From Roseovarius nubinhibens ISM (GTDB lineage Bacteria; Pseudomonadota; Alphaproteobacteria; Rhodobacterales; Rhodobacteraceae), in NCBI RefSeq assembly GCF_000152625.1, contig NZ_CH724156.1, forward strand, positions 1,737,466 to 1,801,465: a stretch of DNA of 64,000 nt. The letters run 5' to 3'. The notes below the pieces were generated by a model that saw only the letters and a list, made by a program, of their open reading frames with translations, had not been told where the DNA came from and did not search any database. This document shows positions 8,358-17,906 of the stretch, one piece after another. Numbering within the stretch: position 1 is the stretch's first letter; the number at the start of each line of letters is the position of its first letter. A program made the position numbers and the translations under genes.

Positions 8358-9323
8358 TTATCCCCACAGTTCCGGCGCGGGGGGATGCACCCCGGCCTCG
8401 TCAAAAATTAGCGGTGTCTTGCGGTCTTCGGCCAGAAGCAGCGGCCCGTCAAGGTCCGTGACCATAATCCCCTGCGCCACCAGCACCGCCGGCGCCATCG
8501 CCAGGCTCGATCCGACCATACAGCCGACCATGACCTTGTAACCCTCTGCCAGCGCCGCCTTTTTCAGCTCGAGCGCCTCGGTGAGCCCGCCGGTCTTGTC
8601 GAGCTTGATATTGATCACATCATATTTGCCCTTGAGCCCCGGCAGGCTCGTGCGGTCATGACAGCTCTCATCGGCACAGACCGGCACCGGCCGCTCCATG
8701 CCGCGCAGCGCCTCGTCATCCTTGGCCGGCAGCGGCTGTTCCACCAGCGCCACGCCAAGCCGCACCAGATGCGGCGCGAGATCGGCATAGACCTCCGCCG
8801 ACCAGCCCTCATTGGCATCGACGATGATCGTCGACTTCGGCGCCCCGGCCCGCACGGCTTCGAGCCGGGGCATATCGTCGGGCGTGCCGAGCTTGATCTT
8901 GAGAAGCGGCCGATAGGCGTGTTTCGCCGCCTGTTCGCGCATCTTTTCCGGCGTGTCGAGCGACAGCGTATAGGCGGTGATCTCCGGCCCCGGCTGCGGC
9001 AGCCCCGCGAGCTCCCAGGCCCGCTTGCCCGCTCGTTTCGCCTCAAGATCCCAGAGCGCGCAATCCACCGCGTTGCGCGCCGCACCGGCGGGCAACAGGT
9101 CATAGAGCGCGGCACGATCCACCGTGCCGCTCAGCCCGAGGATCTCGGCCTCGACACTGTCGAGCGTCTCGTCATAGCGCGCATAGGGCACGCATTCGCC
9201 GATCCCCTCATGCGCCCCGTCGCGCACCCGCACCGTGAGGACATTCGCCTCGGTCCGCGACCCGCGCGAAATGGTAAAAACCTGGGCCAGTTTGAAATCG
9301 TCTCGGCTGACGGAAAACTCCAC
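8358..9323 (-). CDS. dgcA: N-acetyl-D-glutamate racemase DgcA (enolase superfamily)
   Basis: A muconate-lactonizing-type enolase superfamily enzyme of 321 residues. Visible catalytic elements are the LLKIKLG lysine pair, VDANEGW (metal Asp), LVEQPLP (metal Glu), CADESCHDR (metal Asp/Glu) and the second-face lysine INIKLDKTGG. These are the features of a two-lysine racemase/epimerase. Together with the adjacent dgcN this matches the described D-glutamate route, in which N-acetyl-D-Glu is racemised to N-acetyl-L-Glu. Generic annotation would be dipeptide epimerase. GTG 9323 is preferred, with AGGA 9 bases upstream; the longer frame to 9380 lacks a ribosome binding site. Confidence 0.85.
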   Translation of the reverse strand: MEFSVSRDDFKLAQVFTISRGSRTEANVLTVRVRDGAHEGIGECVPYARYDETLDSVEAEILGLSGTVDRAALYDLLPAGAARNAVDCALWDLEAKRAGKRAWELAGLPQPGPEITAYTLSLDTPEKMREQAAKHAYRPLLKIKLGTPDDMPRLEAVRAGAPKSTIIVDANEGWSAEVYADLAPHLVRLGVALVEQPLPAKDDEALRGMERPVPVCADESCHDRTSLPGLKGKYDVINIKLDKTGGLTEALELKKAALAEGYKVMVGCMVGSSLAMAPAVLVAQGIMVTDLDGPLLLAEDRKTPLIFDEAGVHPPAPELWG

Positions 9324-9380
9324 GGTGATATTCCTTTTTTCGGTCAATTCTCGGCCGCACCCAAGGGCGGGCCGCGTCAA

Positions 9381-9401
9381 GGCCGCCCCACCGGGGCGGC
9401 C
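9381..9401. promoter_or_regulatory. GC-rich hairpin between dgcN and dgcA
   Basis: Perfect 9-bp arms GGCCGCCCC (9381-9389) and GGGGCGGCC (9393-9401) with a 3-base loop, inside the 111-base dgcN-dgcA gap. On the minus (coding) strand no U-tract follows. It is better read as an attenuating or mRNA-stabilising hairpin than as a full terminator. Confidence 0.5.
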
Positions 9402-9434
9402 TCTTTAGGCTTGGTTTACGCGTTGCGCATCAAA

Positions 9435-10436
9435 TCACAGAGCGGCCAGCGCATCCACCAGCTTGTCCGACCCGAAACGATAGGGATCGGTGGCGGGCAG
9501 GCCCATCTCTTTTTCGACCTCGGCCAGATAGGCTTTGGCATCGGCTTCGCTCATATGCTGCGTGTTCACCGAGACGCCGACAACCTGACAGGCCGGGTTC
9601 GACACTTGCGCCAGCGGCAGCGCCGTGTCGCGCAGCTGTTGCAGGCTCGGCTGGGTGTACTCGGGCAGGCCGCGCATATGCTCGCGGGTCGGCTCGTGGC
9701 ACAGGATGAGCGCATCGGGCTGACCGCCATGGATGAGTGCCAGCGTCACACCGGAATAGGAGACGTGGAACAGGCTGCCCTGACCTTCGATCAGGTCCCA
9801 GTGATCCTCGTCATTGTCCGGGGTCAGATATTCGATCGACCCGGCCATGAAATCGGCGATCACGGCGTCGAGCGGCACGCCATGGCCGGTGATCAGGATG
9901 CCGGTTTGGCCGGTGGCGCGGAACGTGGCCTTCATGCCGCGCTCTTGCATCGCCGCTTCCATCGCCATCGCGGTGTACATCTTGCCGACCGAGCAATCGG
10001 TGCCCACGGCGAGACAGCGCTTGCCGGTGCGTTTCTTGCCGTTGGCGATGGGATAGCCCACCGTCGGCACGCGCACGTCATGCAGGGTGCAGCCATGGGT
10101 CTGTGCCGCCGCCACAAGGTCGCCTTCGTCGCGCAGCAGGTTGTGCAGGCCCGACGCGATGTCATAGCCCATCTCGAGCGCCTGGATGAGAACCTCTTTC
10201 CACGCCGCCGAGATCACGCCGCCGCGGTTGGCGACGCCGATGACCAGCGTCTTGGCACCGGCTTCCTTGGCTTCGGCCAGGGTCATATCGGTGAGTTTGA
10301 GGTCGGCACCACAGCCCGGCAGACGGATCTGGCCAATGGCATGCTCGGGGCGCCAGTCACGGATGCCGATGGCCACTTTGGCGGCCAGCATGTCGGGCGC
10401 GTCGCCCAGGAAAAGAAGATACGGTGTTTCGATCAT
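9435..10436 (-). CDS. dgcN: D-glutamate N-acetyltransferase DgcN (DUF1611 family)
   Basis: A 333-residue protein of the DUF1611 type. It has an N-terminal Rossmann-like domain with VIGVANRGG around 65-73 and a C-terminal P-loop domain carrying GTDCSVGK (145-152, Walker A pattern). Homologues in marine Proteobacteria were reported to convert D-Glu to N-acetyl-D-Glu, which DgcA then racemises. Its direct linkage to a two-lysine racemase and a D-amino-acid aminotransferase supports that role here. The upstream 140-base gap separates it from an MFS gene on the same strand. The reaction comes from described homologues, not from this sequence. Confidence 0.85.
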   Translation of the reverse strand: MIETPYLLFLGDAPDMLAAKVAIGIRDWRPEHAIGQIRLPGCGADLKLTDMTLAEAKEAGAKTLVIGVANRGGVISAAWKEVLIQALEMGYDIASGLHNLLRDEGDLVAAAQTHGCTLHDVRVPTVGYPIANGKKRTGKRCLAVGTDCSVGKMYTAMAMEAAMQERGMKATFRATGQTGILITGHGVPLDAVIADFMAGSIEYLTPDNDEDHWDLIEGQGSLFHVSYSGVTLALIHGGQPDALILCHEPTREHMRGLPEYTQPSLQQLRDTALPLAQVSNPACQVVGVSVNTQHMSEADAKAYLAEVEKEMGLPATDPYRFGSDKLVDALAAL

Positions 10437-10576
10437 GGTACATCCCCAGTCAGAATCAAAAGTCGTGGAAGCTTCCTACATTCCGCCTGATATATCCTGT
10501 TGAAATTCAGGTATCCCACGGTATGCGTCGAATGTTCTTCGCAAAACCGTCACCTTGGCGCAATTTTGTCCCGCGA

Positions 10577-11854
10577 TCACTCTTGTCGATTCCGCCCGGC
10601 TGCTCCCGCCTCGGATGCGGCCTCCGCCTCGGCTTCGGCAGCCACCGTCTCGGCCTGCAGAACCCCCGCCTGCCCAAGGCCCATCGCCCCGAAATGCACC
10701 ACTTCGCCGGTCTCTGCCGGCGCTTCGCTGCGCACCCGGCGTGCCACCGCGATAAAGATCACCGCGAGGCTCACCACGATCACCATCCCCTGCAGCCCGC
10801 GCCCACCGCCAAAGGCGATGAGGTTCGGCCCGAGCAGCATCCCGAACACCTGTCCGAACTGCTGCAAGAACGCCATCGTGCCGCTCGCCGGGACCACTTG
10901 ACCGGGGGTGAGGTGATCATTGGCATGGGCCGCGAGGATCGAATAGATCGGCAAGGTCGCCCCGCCGATGATGGCAAAGCCCCAGACCGTGCGCGCCGGG
11001 GCCGTGTCCACCGCCATCCAGACCGCCGCACAGGTGGCGACGACGCAAAGCCCGATCACCACATAGCGCCGGTCGGTATTGTCGGAAATCCAGCCAATCG
11101 GATATTGCACCAGCCCGCCCGCGATCATCGCCGCGACAAGCGCCCCCGAGGCCGCCGCCGCCGAAAACCCCTGATAGAGCGCATAGAGCGGCAGCGCGAT
11201 GAACCACGACGCCACCGCCGCGCTCATCAGGATAATGCCAAGCACCGCCATCGGCGACACGGTATAGAGCCTGCGCACCGTCATCCGGTCCGGCGCGGAA
11301 TAGTCCGGCGCCCGGTTGCCAGACAGAAGCAGCGGCACCACCGCCACCGACATCAGCACCGAGGTCAGCCCGAACAGCAGGTTGCCCGACGGATCGGGCA
11401 CCGCCACCAGCGCCGTGCCAAGCGCCGGGCCAATGGTCTGAATGATGAAATAGACCGACAGCACCTGCGCCCTGATCCGGTTCTCCGATTTCGCGTTGAG
11501 CCAGCTTTCGGTGACCACATAAAGCCCCGGAAAGCAGATGCCCGCCATGAACCGCATCGCGCTCCAGCTATAGGGATCAAAGGTCAGGATATGCACGATC
11601 GCCGCCACCGACACCATCGAGGCCAGCGCCGAAAACACGCGGATATGCCCGACCTTCTCGATCAGAAGCGGCACGGTGATCGTCCCGATCAGCGCCCCCA
11701 GCGGATAGCAGGCCTGCATGATCGAAATGGTCAGCGACGAAAACCCAAGCTCCGCCCCCCGGATCGACAGGAGCGTCACCAAGAGCCCATTGGCCACCAT
11801 CAGCCCGAGCATCCCGAGGAACAGCGCCCAATTGTCGATCAATGCACGTTTCAT
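10577..11854 (-). CDS. MFS transporter, YcaD/UMF2-like
   Basis: A 12-helix major facilitator of 425 residues starting MKRALIDNWALFLGM. Family traits are the ESWLNAKSENRIRAQ segment after helix 4 and the second-half signature GWISDNTDRR (about 255-264). It ends in a 40-residue Ala/Glu-rich cytoplasmic tail. Members of the YcaD-type group are uncharacterised or drug/amino-acid exporters. It lies just upstream of dgcN on the same strand and could be co-transcribed with the D-glutamate genes, but the 140-base gap leaves room for a separate promoter. Confidence 0.85.
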   Translation of the reverse strand: MKRALIDNWALFLGMLGLMVANGLLVTLLSIRGAELGFSSLTISIMQACYPLGALIGTITVPLLIEKVGHIRVFSALASMVSVAAIVHILTFDPYSWSAMRFMAGICFPGLYVVTESWLNAKSENRIRAQVLSVYFIIQTIGPALGTALVAVPDPSGNLLFGLTSVLMSVAVVPLLLSGNRAPDYSAPDRMTVRRLYTVSPMAVLGIILMSAAVASWFIALPLYALYQGFSAAAASGALVAAMIAGGLVQYPIGWISDNTDRRYVVIGLCVVATCAAVWMAVDTAPARTVWGFAIIGGATLPIYSILAAHANDHLTPGQVVPASGTMAFLQQFGQVFGMLLGPNLIAFGGGRGLQGMVIVVSLAVIFIAVARRVRSEAPAETGEVVHFGAMGLGQAGVLQAETVAAEAEAEAASEAGAAGRNRQE

Positions 11855-12078
11855 TCTTTACCCTTCCGTTGTCTCGGCACCGGAGCCTTGGCTTGGCCCG
11901 ACCGGCCGGAACCCTCCCGGCCTCGCAGGTCGCGCGCGGGGCTGTCGCACCTGTTTGCGACATCCGCGTCGTAACCGGTCAATGCTGCGAGTGCAAAATA
12001 ACCTTGCGGGTGTGCGCGCAATTTAATACCGATTGGCGGGAGAAAATTGAAATTTCCTGATCCACCGGAGGTCCGCCC

Positions 12079-13038
12079 ATGAGTTTCCGTCTGCAACCCC
12101 CCGCCCCCGCGCGTCCCAACCGCTGTCAGCTCTTCGGCCCCGCGTCGAACAAGAAACTGTTCGAAAAAATGGCCGCGAGCGACGCCGACGTGATCAACAT
12201 CGATCTCGAGGATTCCGTGGCGCCCACCGACAAGGACGCCGCCCGCGCCAACGCCATCGAGGCGATCAACGGTCTCAACTGGGGCAACAAGACGCTGAGC
12301 GTGCGGATCAACGGGCTCGACACCGGCTGGTGGTATCGTGACGTGGTCGACCTGCTGGAACAATGCGGCGACCGTCTCGATCAGATCATGATCCCCAAGG
12401 TCGGCTGCGCTGCCGACATCTATGCGGTCGACGCGCTGGTCACCTCCATCGAACGCGCCCGTGGCAAGGACAAGCGGATCTCCTTCGAAGTCATCATCGA
12501 GAGCGCCGCAGGCATCGCCCATGTCGAAGAGATCGCCGCCGCCTCGCCCCGTCTCGAAGCGATGAGCCTCGGCGCCGCTGATTTCGCCGCCTCCATGGGC
12601 ATGGCCACCACCGGCATCGGCGGCACGCAGGAAAACTACTATATGATCCGCGAAGGTCAGAGCTACTGGCCCGACCCGTGGCATTGGGCCACCGCCGCCA
12701 TCGTCGCCGCCTGCCGCACCCATGGCGTGCTGCCGGTGGACGGGCCGTTTGGCGATTTCTCCGATGACGAAGGCTTCCGTGCCCAGGCCCGCCGCGCCGC
12801 GACGCTGGGCATGGTCGGCAAATGGGCCATCCACCCGAAACAGATCGCGCTCGCCAACGAGGTCTTCACCCCCTCGGACGAGGCCGTGGCCGAGGCCCGC
12901 GAAATCCTCGCCGCGATGGAAGAGGCCAAGGCCAAAGGCGAAGGTGCCACCGTCTACAAGGGCCGTCTCGTCGACATCGCCTCGATCAAACAGGCCGAGG
13001 TCATCGTCAAGCAATCCGAGATGATCGCCGGCAGCTAA
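12079..13038 (+). CDS. mcl1: L-malyl-CoA / beta-methylmalyl-CoA lyase
   Basis: Cleaves (2R,3S)-beta-methylmalyl-CoA to glyoxylate and propionyl-CoA, and L-malyl-CoA to glyoxylate and acetyl-CoA, in the ethylmalonyl-CoA pathway that replaces the glyoxylate shunt. At 319 residues it matches my recollection of the Rhodobacter enzyme along most of its length, for example MSFRLQP at the start, INIDLEDSVAP, FEVIIESAAGIAH and GKWAIHPKQ. The metal ligands (Glu in VIIES, Asp in GAADFAAS) are present. A strong CGGAGG site precedes the ATG. The 224-base upstream region is shared with the divergent MFS gene and holds TTGCG-N8-CGCAA (12004-12021), a possible regulator site. Confidence 0.95.
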   Translation: MSFRLQPPAPARPNRCQLFGPASNKKLFEKMAASDADVINIDLEDSVAPTDKDAARANAIEAINGLNWGNKTLSVRINGLDTGWWYRDVVDLLEQCGDRLDQIMIPKVGCAADIYAVDALVTSIERARGKDKRISFEVIIESAAGIAHVEEIAAASPRLEAMSLGAADFAASMGMATTGIGGTQENYYMIREGQSYWPDPWHWATAAIVAACRTHGVLPVDGPFGDFSDDEGFRAQARRAATLGMVGKWAIHPKQIALANEVFTPSDEAVAEAREILAAMEEAKAKGEGATVYKGRLVDIASIKQAEVIVKQSEMIAGS

Positions 13039-13069
13039 GCTCGCGGCCAAGCCATTGGGGACGGGCGGT

Positions 13070-13684
13070 TCAATCGACCACGCGCAGTGTCAGGTTGATC
13101 CGCCCGCCGCCTTGCAACAGGGTCGATGTGCCGGGCTTGATCCGGTCCACCCCATGATAGGCGAGCCGCGCCGCGCCGCCCATCACCACCACATCCCCGG
13201 ACCGCAGCCAGACCGAGCGCGTCGGATCGCTCCGCTCTTGGCCGCCCATCCGAAACAGCGCCTCATCGCCGAGCGACACCGACAGCACCGGCCAGCTGAA
13301 ATCCGCCTCGTCGCGATCCTGATGCAGCCCCATCCGCGCCTTGTCGGTGTAATGGTTGATGAGACAGCAATCGGGCAGCCGGGTGTCACTCACCAGATCG
13401 CGCCAGATGGAGAGCACGCTGTCGGGGATCGCGGGCCAGGGGCTGCCCGACGGGTGCGCCTCGATATAGCGATAGCCGCGCCGGTCGGTGAACCAGCCAT
13501 AGCGCCCCGCCGAGGTCATCCTGACCGACATCGGCTTGCCGAACCGGGTGACCGGCGCAAAGAGCGGCGCTTGCGCCACCACCTCGCGCAGATCATCGCG
13601 CAGCGCCTCCTGCGCCGCCCGGTCGAGATAGCCGGTGTAGAAGGCAAATCCGCCGTGGCGCGTGGTCGGGGCAGGGGAGGCCAT
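13070..13684 (-). CDS. alkB: Alkylated DNA repair dioxygenase AlkB
   Basis: Fe(II)/2-oxoglutarate dioxygenase that oxidatively demethylates 1-methyladenine and 3-methylcytosine in DNA. It has 204 residues from ATG 13684. Iron ligands are visible as the HQDRDE motif (H-x-D) and the downstream histidine in AYHGVDRI. 2-Oxoglutarate binding follows from RINLTLR at the C-terminus, and CLINHYTDKARMGLH is the preceding nucleotide-lid strand. The start 26 bases after the cobO stop suggests a two-gene unit. No ada-type regulator is nearby. Confidence 0.92.
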   Translation of the reverse strand: MASPAPTTRHGGFAFYTGYLDRAAQEALRDDLREVVAQAPLFAPVTRFGKPMSVRMTSAGRYGWFTDRRGYRYIEAHPSGSPWPAIPDSVLSIWRDLVSDTRLPDCCLINHYTDKARMGLHQDRDEADFSWPVLSVSLGDEALFRMGGQERSDPTRSVWLRSGDVVVMGGAARLAYHGVDRIKPGTSTLLQGGGRINLTLRVVD

Positions 13685-13709
13685 CACCTTGTCCTTGGGA
13701 TTGGAGAGC

Positions 13710-14321
13710 TTAGAATTCCACGCCCTGCTGCGCCTTGACCCCATCGCGGAACGGATGCTTGATCAGCGTCATCTCGGTCACCAGATCCGCCGCCTCGATA
13801 AGCTCGGGCTTGGCATTGCGGCCAGTGAGACAGACATGGGTCATCGCCGGTTTCTGGCTCAGCAGGAAATCGACCACCTCGTCAATATCGAGGTAATCAT
13901 AGCGCAGCGCGATGTTGATCTCGTCCAGCAGGACGAACTGGATCTCCGGGTCGAGGATCTGTTCCTTGGCAATCTCCCAGCCCCGCTGCGCGGCGGCAAT
14001 ATCGCGCTCGCGGTCCTGCGTTTCCCAGGTGAACCCCTCGCCCGAGACGAAAAACCGGCACTCATCCGCGAATCTCTCGCGCAGAAACGCCCGTTCCCCG
14101 ACGTCGCGCCCGCCCTTGATGAACTGCACCACCGCGCAGGGCATGCCATGGGCGATACAGCGCATGATCATGCCAAAGCCGGACGAGGATTTGCCCTTGC
14201 CCGGCCCGGTATGCACCATGATGAGACCCTTCTCTTCGGTCTTGGTCGCCATCATCTTGTCGCGCGCGGCCTTGATCTTGCGCATTTTCTCGGTGTGGCG
14301 GGCATTGGCCTCGTCGGTCAT
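13710..14321 (-). CDS. cobO: Cob(I)yrinic acid a,c-diamide adenosyltransferase
   Basis: Attaches the 5'-deoxyadenosyl group to cobalt during adenosylcobalamin synthesis and salvage (CobO/BtuR/CobA family). It has 203 residues, the normal length. The P-loop GPGKGKSSSGFG (about 39-50) binds ATP, LLDEINIALRYDYL carries the Walker-B-like Asp/Glu, and the LTGRNAKPELIEAADLVTEM block is a family hallmark. GGAGAG lies 5-6 bases before the ATG. Isolated from other cob genes. Divergent from dnaK with 273 bases between. B12 is needed by the ethylmalonyl-CoA pathway enzymes implied by mcl1. Confidence 0.94.
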   Translation of the reverse strand: MTDEANARHTEKMRKIKAARDKMMATKTEEKGLIMVHTGPGKGKSSSGFGMIMRCIAHGMPCAVVQFIKGGRDVGERAFLRERFADECRFFVSGEGFTWETQDRERDIAAAQRGWEIAKEQILDPEIQFVLLDEINIALRYDYLDIDEVVDFLLSQKPAMTHVCLTGRNAKPELIEAADLVTEMTLIKHPFRDGVKAQQGVEF

Positions 14322-14450
14322 GACATCTCTCCGGGTTGCGGCGTTTGGACAGGCTTTGCATCACCGGCGGGCGGCGTCAATGCGATGCCGTCTTGACCCG
14401 TGGCACAGGCGCAAAATCTCGCAAATTAAAGACAGAGGGGGCATCAGCCC

Positions 14451-14480
14451 TGTTGCAGCGCACAAATCCCCTCCCTATAT
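14451..14480 (+). promoter_or_regulatory. Candidate heat-shock (RpoH) promoter of dnaK
   Basis: TGTTGC (14451-14456) as a -35-like element and CTATAT (14475-14480, within CCCTATATA) as -10, with an 18-base spacer. These resemble alphaproteobacterial sigma-32 promoters (CTTG ... CYTATNT), though the -35 has only TTG in common. It lies about 115 bases upstream of the dnaK ATG, a normal leader length for this operon. Confidence 0.45.
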
Positions 14481-14594
14481 ACGCCGAGACGCGTGAGCCA
14501 CGCGAGACGGGGCCATGCCGAAAGATCGGTGCCCGGATGCCATAACGGGTCCAGGCCTCGAACAATCGCCTTGAAGAAAGAAGGGATCGAAAAC

Positions 14595-16514
14595 ATGTCG
14601 AAAGTGATCGGGATTGACCTCGGTACAACCAATTCCTGCGTTGCCATCATGGACGGCAGCCAGGCGCGCGTGATCGAGAACTCGGAAGGTGCCCGCACCA
14701 CGCCGTCGATCGTCGCATTTACAGATAGCGAGCGGCTCGTTGGTCAACCGGCCAAACGCCAGGCTGTCACCAACCCGGAAAACACCGTCTTTGGCGTCAA
14801 ACGTCTGATCGGCCGCCGTGCCGACGACGCGGATCTGGCCAAGGACAAGAAGAACATGCCGTTCAACGTCATCGACGGCGGCAACGGCGACGCCTGGGTC
14901 GAGGCCCGCGGTGAGAAATACTCGCCGAGCCAGATCAGTGCGTTCATCCTGGGCAAGATGAAAGAGACAGCCGAAAGCTATCTCGGCGAGGAAGTGACCC
15001 AAGCGGTCATTACCGTTCCCGCCTATTTCAACGACGCCCAGCGTCAGGCCACCAAAGACGCCGGCAAGATCGCCGGTCTCGAAGTGCTGCGCATCATCAA
15101 CGAGCCGACCGCGGCCGCGCTGGCCTATGGTCTCGACAAGGACGAAACCCACACGATCGCGGTCTATGACCTCGGCGGCGGGACCTTCGACGTGACCATT
15201 CTCGAGATCGACGAAGGCCTCTTCGAAGTCAAATCCACCAATGGCGACACGTTCCTTGGCGGTGAAGACTTTGACATGCGCATCGTCAACTACCTCGCCG
15301 ACGAGTTCAAAAAAGAGCACGGCGTCGACCTGACCAAAGACAAGATGGCCCTGCAGCGTCTCAAGGAAGCGGCAGAAAAGGCCAAGATCGAGCTCTCGAG
15401 CTCGAGCCAGACCGAAATCAACCAGCCCTTCATCTCGATGGGGTCGGACGGTCAGCCGCTGCACATGGTCATGAAACTGACCCGTGCCAAGCTCGAAAGC
15501 CTCGTGGGCGACCTGATCAAAGCCTCGCTCAAGCCCTGCCAGGCCGCGCTCAAGGATGCCGGTCTCTCGGCCAGCGACATTGACGAGGTCGTGCTCGTCG
15601 GTGGTCAGACCCGGATGCCCAAGGTCATCGAGGAAGTCACCAAATTCTTCGGCAAAGAGCCCCACAAGGGCGTCAACCCCGACGAAGTGGTGGCCATGGG
15701 CGCCGCCATCCAGGCCGGTGTTCTGCAAGGCGACGTCAAGGATGTTGTGCTGCTCGACGTGACCCCGCTGTCGCTCGGCATCGAAACGCTGGGCGGTGTC
15801 TTCACCCGTCTGATCGACCGCAACACCACGATCCCCACCAACAAGAGCCAGATCTTCTCCACCGCCGAGGACAACCAATCGGCCGTGACGATCCGGGTCT
15901 TCCAGGGCGAACGTGAAATGGCGGCCGACAACAAGATGCTCGGTCAGTTCAACCTCGAGGACATCCCGCCCGCACCGCGCGGCATGCCGCAGATCGAGGT
16001 GACCTTCGACATCGACGCCAACGGCATCGTCTCGGTTCAGGCCAAGGACAAAGGCACTGGCAAAGAGCACAAGATCACGATCCAGGCCTCCGGCGGTCTC
16101 TCCGACGAAGACATCGAAAAGATGGTCAAGGACGCCGAGGACAATGCCGAGGCCGACAAGGCCCGTCGCGAACTGGTCGAGGCCCGCAACCAGGCCGAAA
16201 GCCTCATCAACTCGACCGAGAAATCGGTGGAAGAGCATGGCGACAAGGTCGACCCGACCACCGTCGAGGCGATCGAACTGGCCATCGCGGCCCTGCGCGA
16301 CGATCTCGACAAGGACGACGCTGCCGCCGACAAGATCAAGAGCGGCATCCAGAACGTCACCGAAGCGGCCATGAAACTTGGCGAAGCCATCTACAAGGCA
16401 AGCCAGGAAGAGGCCGGTTCGGAACCCTCCGCCGCCGATGAAGCCGGCGCCGGTGGCGATGACGACATCGTGGATGCCGATTTCGAAGATCTCGGCGAAG
16501 ACAAGCGCTCCTGA
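14595..16514 (+). CDS. dnaK: Molecular chaperone DnaK (Hsp70)
   Basis: ATP-dependent chaperone that binds exposed hydrophobic peptides with DnaJ and GrpE. It has 639 residues. The N-terminal ATPase domain starts with [13 protein letters not shown] (phosphate 1). [17 protein letters not shown] and [12 protein letters not shown] are the Hsp70 signatures, followed by the linker [12 protein letters not shown] and the peptide-binding domain. The C-terminal tail is acidic and ends DADFEDL before a basic tail. The start is fixed by the conserved [10 protein letters not shown] and an AGAAGGGA site; an in-frame start 34 codons upstream is not used. dnaJ follows 76 bases later. Confidence 0.99.
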   Translation: MSKVIGIDLGTTNSCVAIMDGSQARVIENSEGARTTPSIVAFTDSERLVGQPAKRQAVTNPENTVFGVKRLIGRRADDADLAKDKKNMPFNVIDGGNGDAWVEARGEKYSPSQISAFILGKMKETAESYLGEEVTQAVITVPAYFNDAQRQATKDAGKIAGLEVLRIINEPTAAALAYGLDKDETHTIAVYDLGGGTFDVTILEIDEGLFEVKSTNGDTFLGGEDFDMRIVNYLADEFKKEHGVDLTKDKMALQRLKEAAEKAKIELSSSSQTEINQPFISMGSDGQPLHMVMKLTRAKLESLVGDLIKASLKPCQAALKDAGLSASDIDEVVLVGGQTRMPKVIEEVTKFFGKEPHKGVNPDEVVAMGAAIQAGVLQGDVKDVVLLDVTPLSLGIETLGGVFTRLIDRNTTIPTNKSQIFSTAEDNQSAVTIRVFQGEREMAADNKMLGQFNLEDIPPAPRGMPQIEVTFDIDANGIVSVQAKDKGTGKEHKITIQASGGLSDEDIEKMVKDAEDNAEADKARRELVEARNQAESLINSTEKSVEEHGDKVDPTTVEAIELAIAALRDDLDKDDAAADKIKSGIQNVTEAAMKLGEAIYKASQEEAGSEPSAADEAGAGGDDDIVDADFEDLGEDKRS

Positions 16515-16590
16515 GGCGTGACGATGAGAACTGTCGCGGGGCCGGTCGTGCTGATCGGCCCCCGTCCGTTCCCAAGAAAGGAATGCGCGC

Positions 16591-17745
16591 ATGGCCAAAC
16601 GTGATTATTACGAGGTATTGGGCGTAGCTCGCGGGGCCTCCGCGGACGAGATCAAGAAAGCCTACCGTCGCAAGGCGAAAGAGCTGCATCCCGACCGCAA
16701 CAAGGACAATCCCGAGGCGGAAACCCAATTCAAGGAAGCCGGCGAAGCCTATGACGTCCTGAAGGACGCCGACAAAAAGGCCGCCTATGACCGCTTCGGT
16801 CATGCCGCCTTCGAAGGTGGCATGGGCGGCGGCCCGCGCCCCGGTGGCGGCGGCCATGGTCAGGGCGATTTCGCCAGCGCCTTCTCCGATGTGTTCGACG
16901 ACCTCTTTGGCGATTTCATGGGCGGGCGCGGCGCGCCGGGCGGCGGGCGGCAACGGGCCTCGCGCGGCTCGGACCTGCGCTATAATCTGCGGGTCACGCT
17001 CGAAGAGGCCTTCTCGGGCCTGCAAAAGAACATCACCGTGCCGACCTCGGTGCAATGCGGCTCCTGCAACGGCTCCGGTGCCGAAGGCGGCGGCGAGCCG
17101 ACCACATGCCCGACCTGTTCCGGCATGGGCAAGGTCCGAGCGCAACAGGGCTTCTTCACCGTCGAACGCACCTGTCCGACCTGCTCGGGCATGGGCCAGA
17201 CGATCAAGAACCCCTGCAAGAACTGCGGCGGCGCAGGCCGGGTCGAAAAGGACCGCGCGCTCAATGTGAACATCCCCGCCGGTGTCGAAACCGGCACCCG
17301 CATTCGCCTCTCGGGCGAGGGCGAGGCGGGGCTGCGCGGCGGCCCCTCGGGCGATCTCTACATCTTCATCGAGGTCTCCAAGCACAAGCTGTTCGAACGC
17401 GACGACATGCATCTCTTCTGTCATGTGCCGGTCTCGATGTCGGTGGCGGCGCTCGGCGGCGACATCGAAGTGCCGACCATCGACGGCGGCCGCTCGCGGG
17501 TGAAAATCCCGGCAGGGAGCCAATCCGGTCGCCAGATGCGCCTGCGCGGCAAAGGCATGCCAGCGCTGCGCAGCAACACCCGCGGCGACATGTTCATCGA
17601 ACTGGCGGTCGAAACCCCGGTCAACCTGACCGCCCGGCAAAAGGAACTGCTCAAGGAGTTCGACAGCCTCTCCGAGGACAACAACCCCGAAAGCAAGAGC
17701 TTCTTTTCCTCGGTGAAAACCTTCTGGGACAGCATGAAGAGCTGA
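16591..17745 (+). CDS. dnaJ: Co-chaperone DnaJ (Hsp40, type I)
   Basis: Stimulates DnaK ATPase and delivers unfolded substrates. It has 384 residues in the canonical type I order: J-domain with HPD (about 33-35), Gly/Phe-rich linker (about 75-120), four zinc-finger repeats ([16 protein letters not shown] twice, CKNCGGAG), then two beta-sandwich client domains. AAAGGA precedes the ATG. It is probably co-transcribed with dnaK, and a strong terminator follows 11 bases after its stop. Confidence 0.99.
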   Translation: MAKRDYYEVLGVARGASADEIKKAYRRKAKELHPDRNKDNPEAETQFKEAGEAYDVLKDADKKAAYDRFGHAAFEGGMGGGPRPGGGGHGQGDFASAFSDVFDDLFGDFMGGRGAPGGGRQRASRGSDLRYNLRVTLEEAFSGLQKNITVPTSVQCGSCNGSGAEGGGEPTTCPTCSGMGKVRAQQGFFTVERTCPTCSGMGQTIKNPCKNCGGAGRVEKDRALNVNIPAGVETGTRIRLSGEGEAGLRGGPSGDLYIFIEVSKHKLFERDDMHLFCHVPVSMSVAALGGDIEVPTIDGGRSRVKIPAGSQSGRQMRLRGKGMPALRSNTRGDMFIELAVETPVNLTARQKELLKEFDSLSEDNNPESKSFFSSVKTFWDSMKS

Positions 17746-17756
17746 CCCCGCCCAAG

Positions 17757-17782
17757 GCGCCCCTCCGGGGGCGCTTTTTTTT
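17757..17782 (+). terminator. Rho-independent terminator of dnaK-dnaJ
   Basis: Stem GCGCCCC (17757-17763), loop TCCG, GGGGCGC (17768-17774), followed by eight T residues (17775-17782), directly after the dnaJ stop codon. Confidence 0.95.
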
Positions 17783-17906
17783 GTCGGGCCACAGGCGCTC
17801 TTTTTGCGCCACCCGCGCAAAAGGGCCGTGGACCGGCTCGCGCTTAACCGATATTCCAATGCAACAGATTGGGGTGAGTGTCTGCCACAACGCGCGGGCA
17901 CTCTTT

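Noticed and set aside
8658-10490. 610-residue open frame antisense to dgcA-dgcN
   Set aside because: No motifs, and the sense strand encodes two well-supported enzymes.
10424-11974. 516-residue plus-strand frame over the MFS gene
   Set aside because: His/Arg/Pro-rich shadow of a gene with 12 evident membrane helices.
14475-16598. 707-residue open frame antisense to dnaK
   Set aside because: dnaK codon bias produces long stop-free antisense frames; the translation has no family features.
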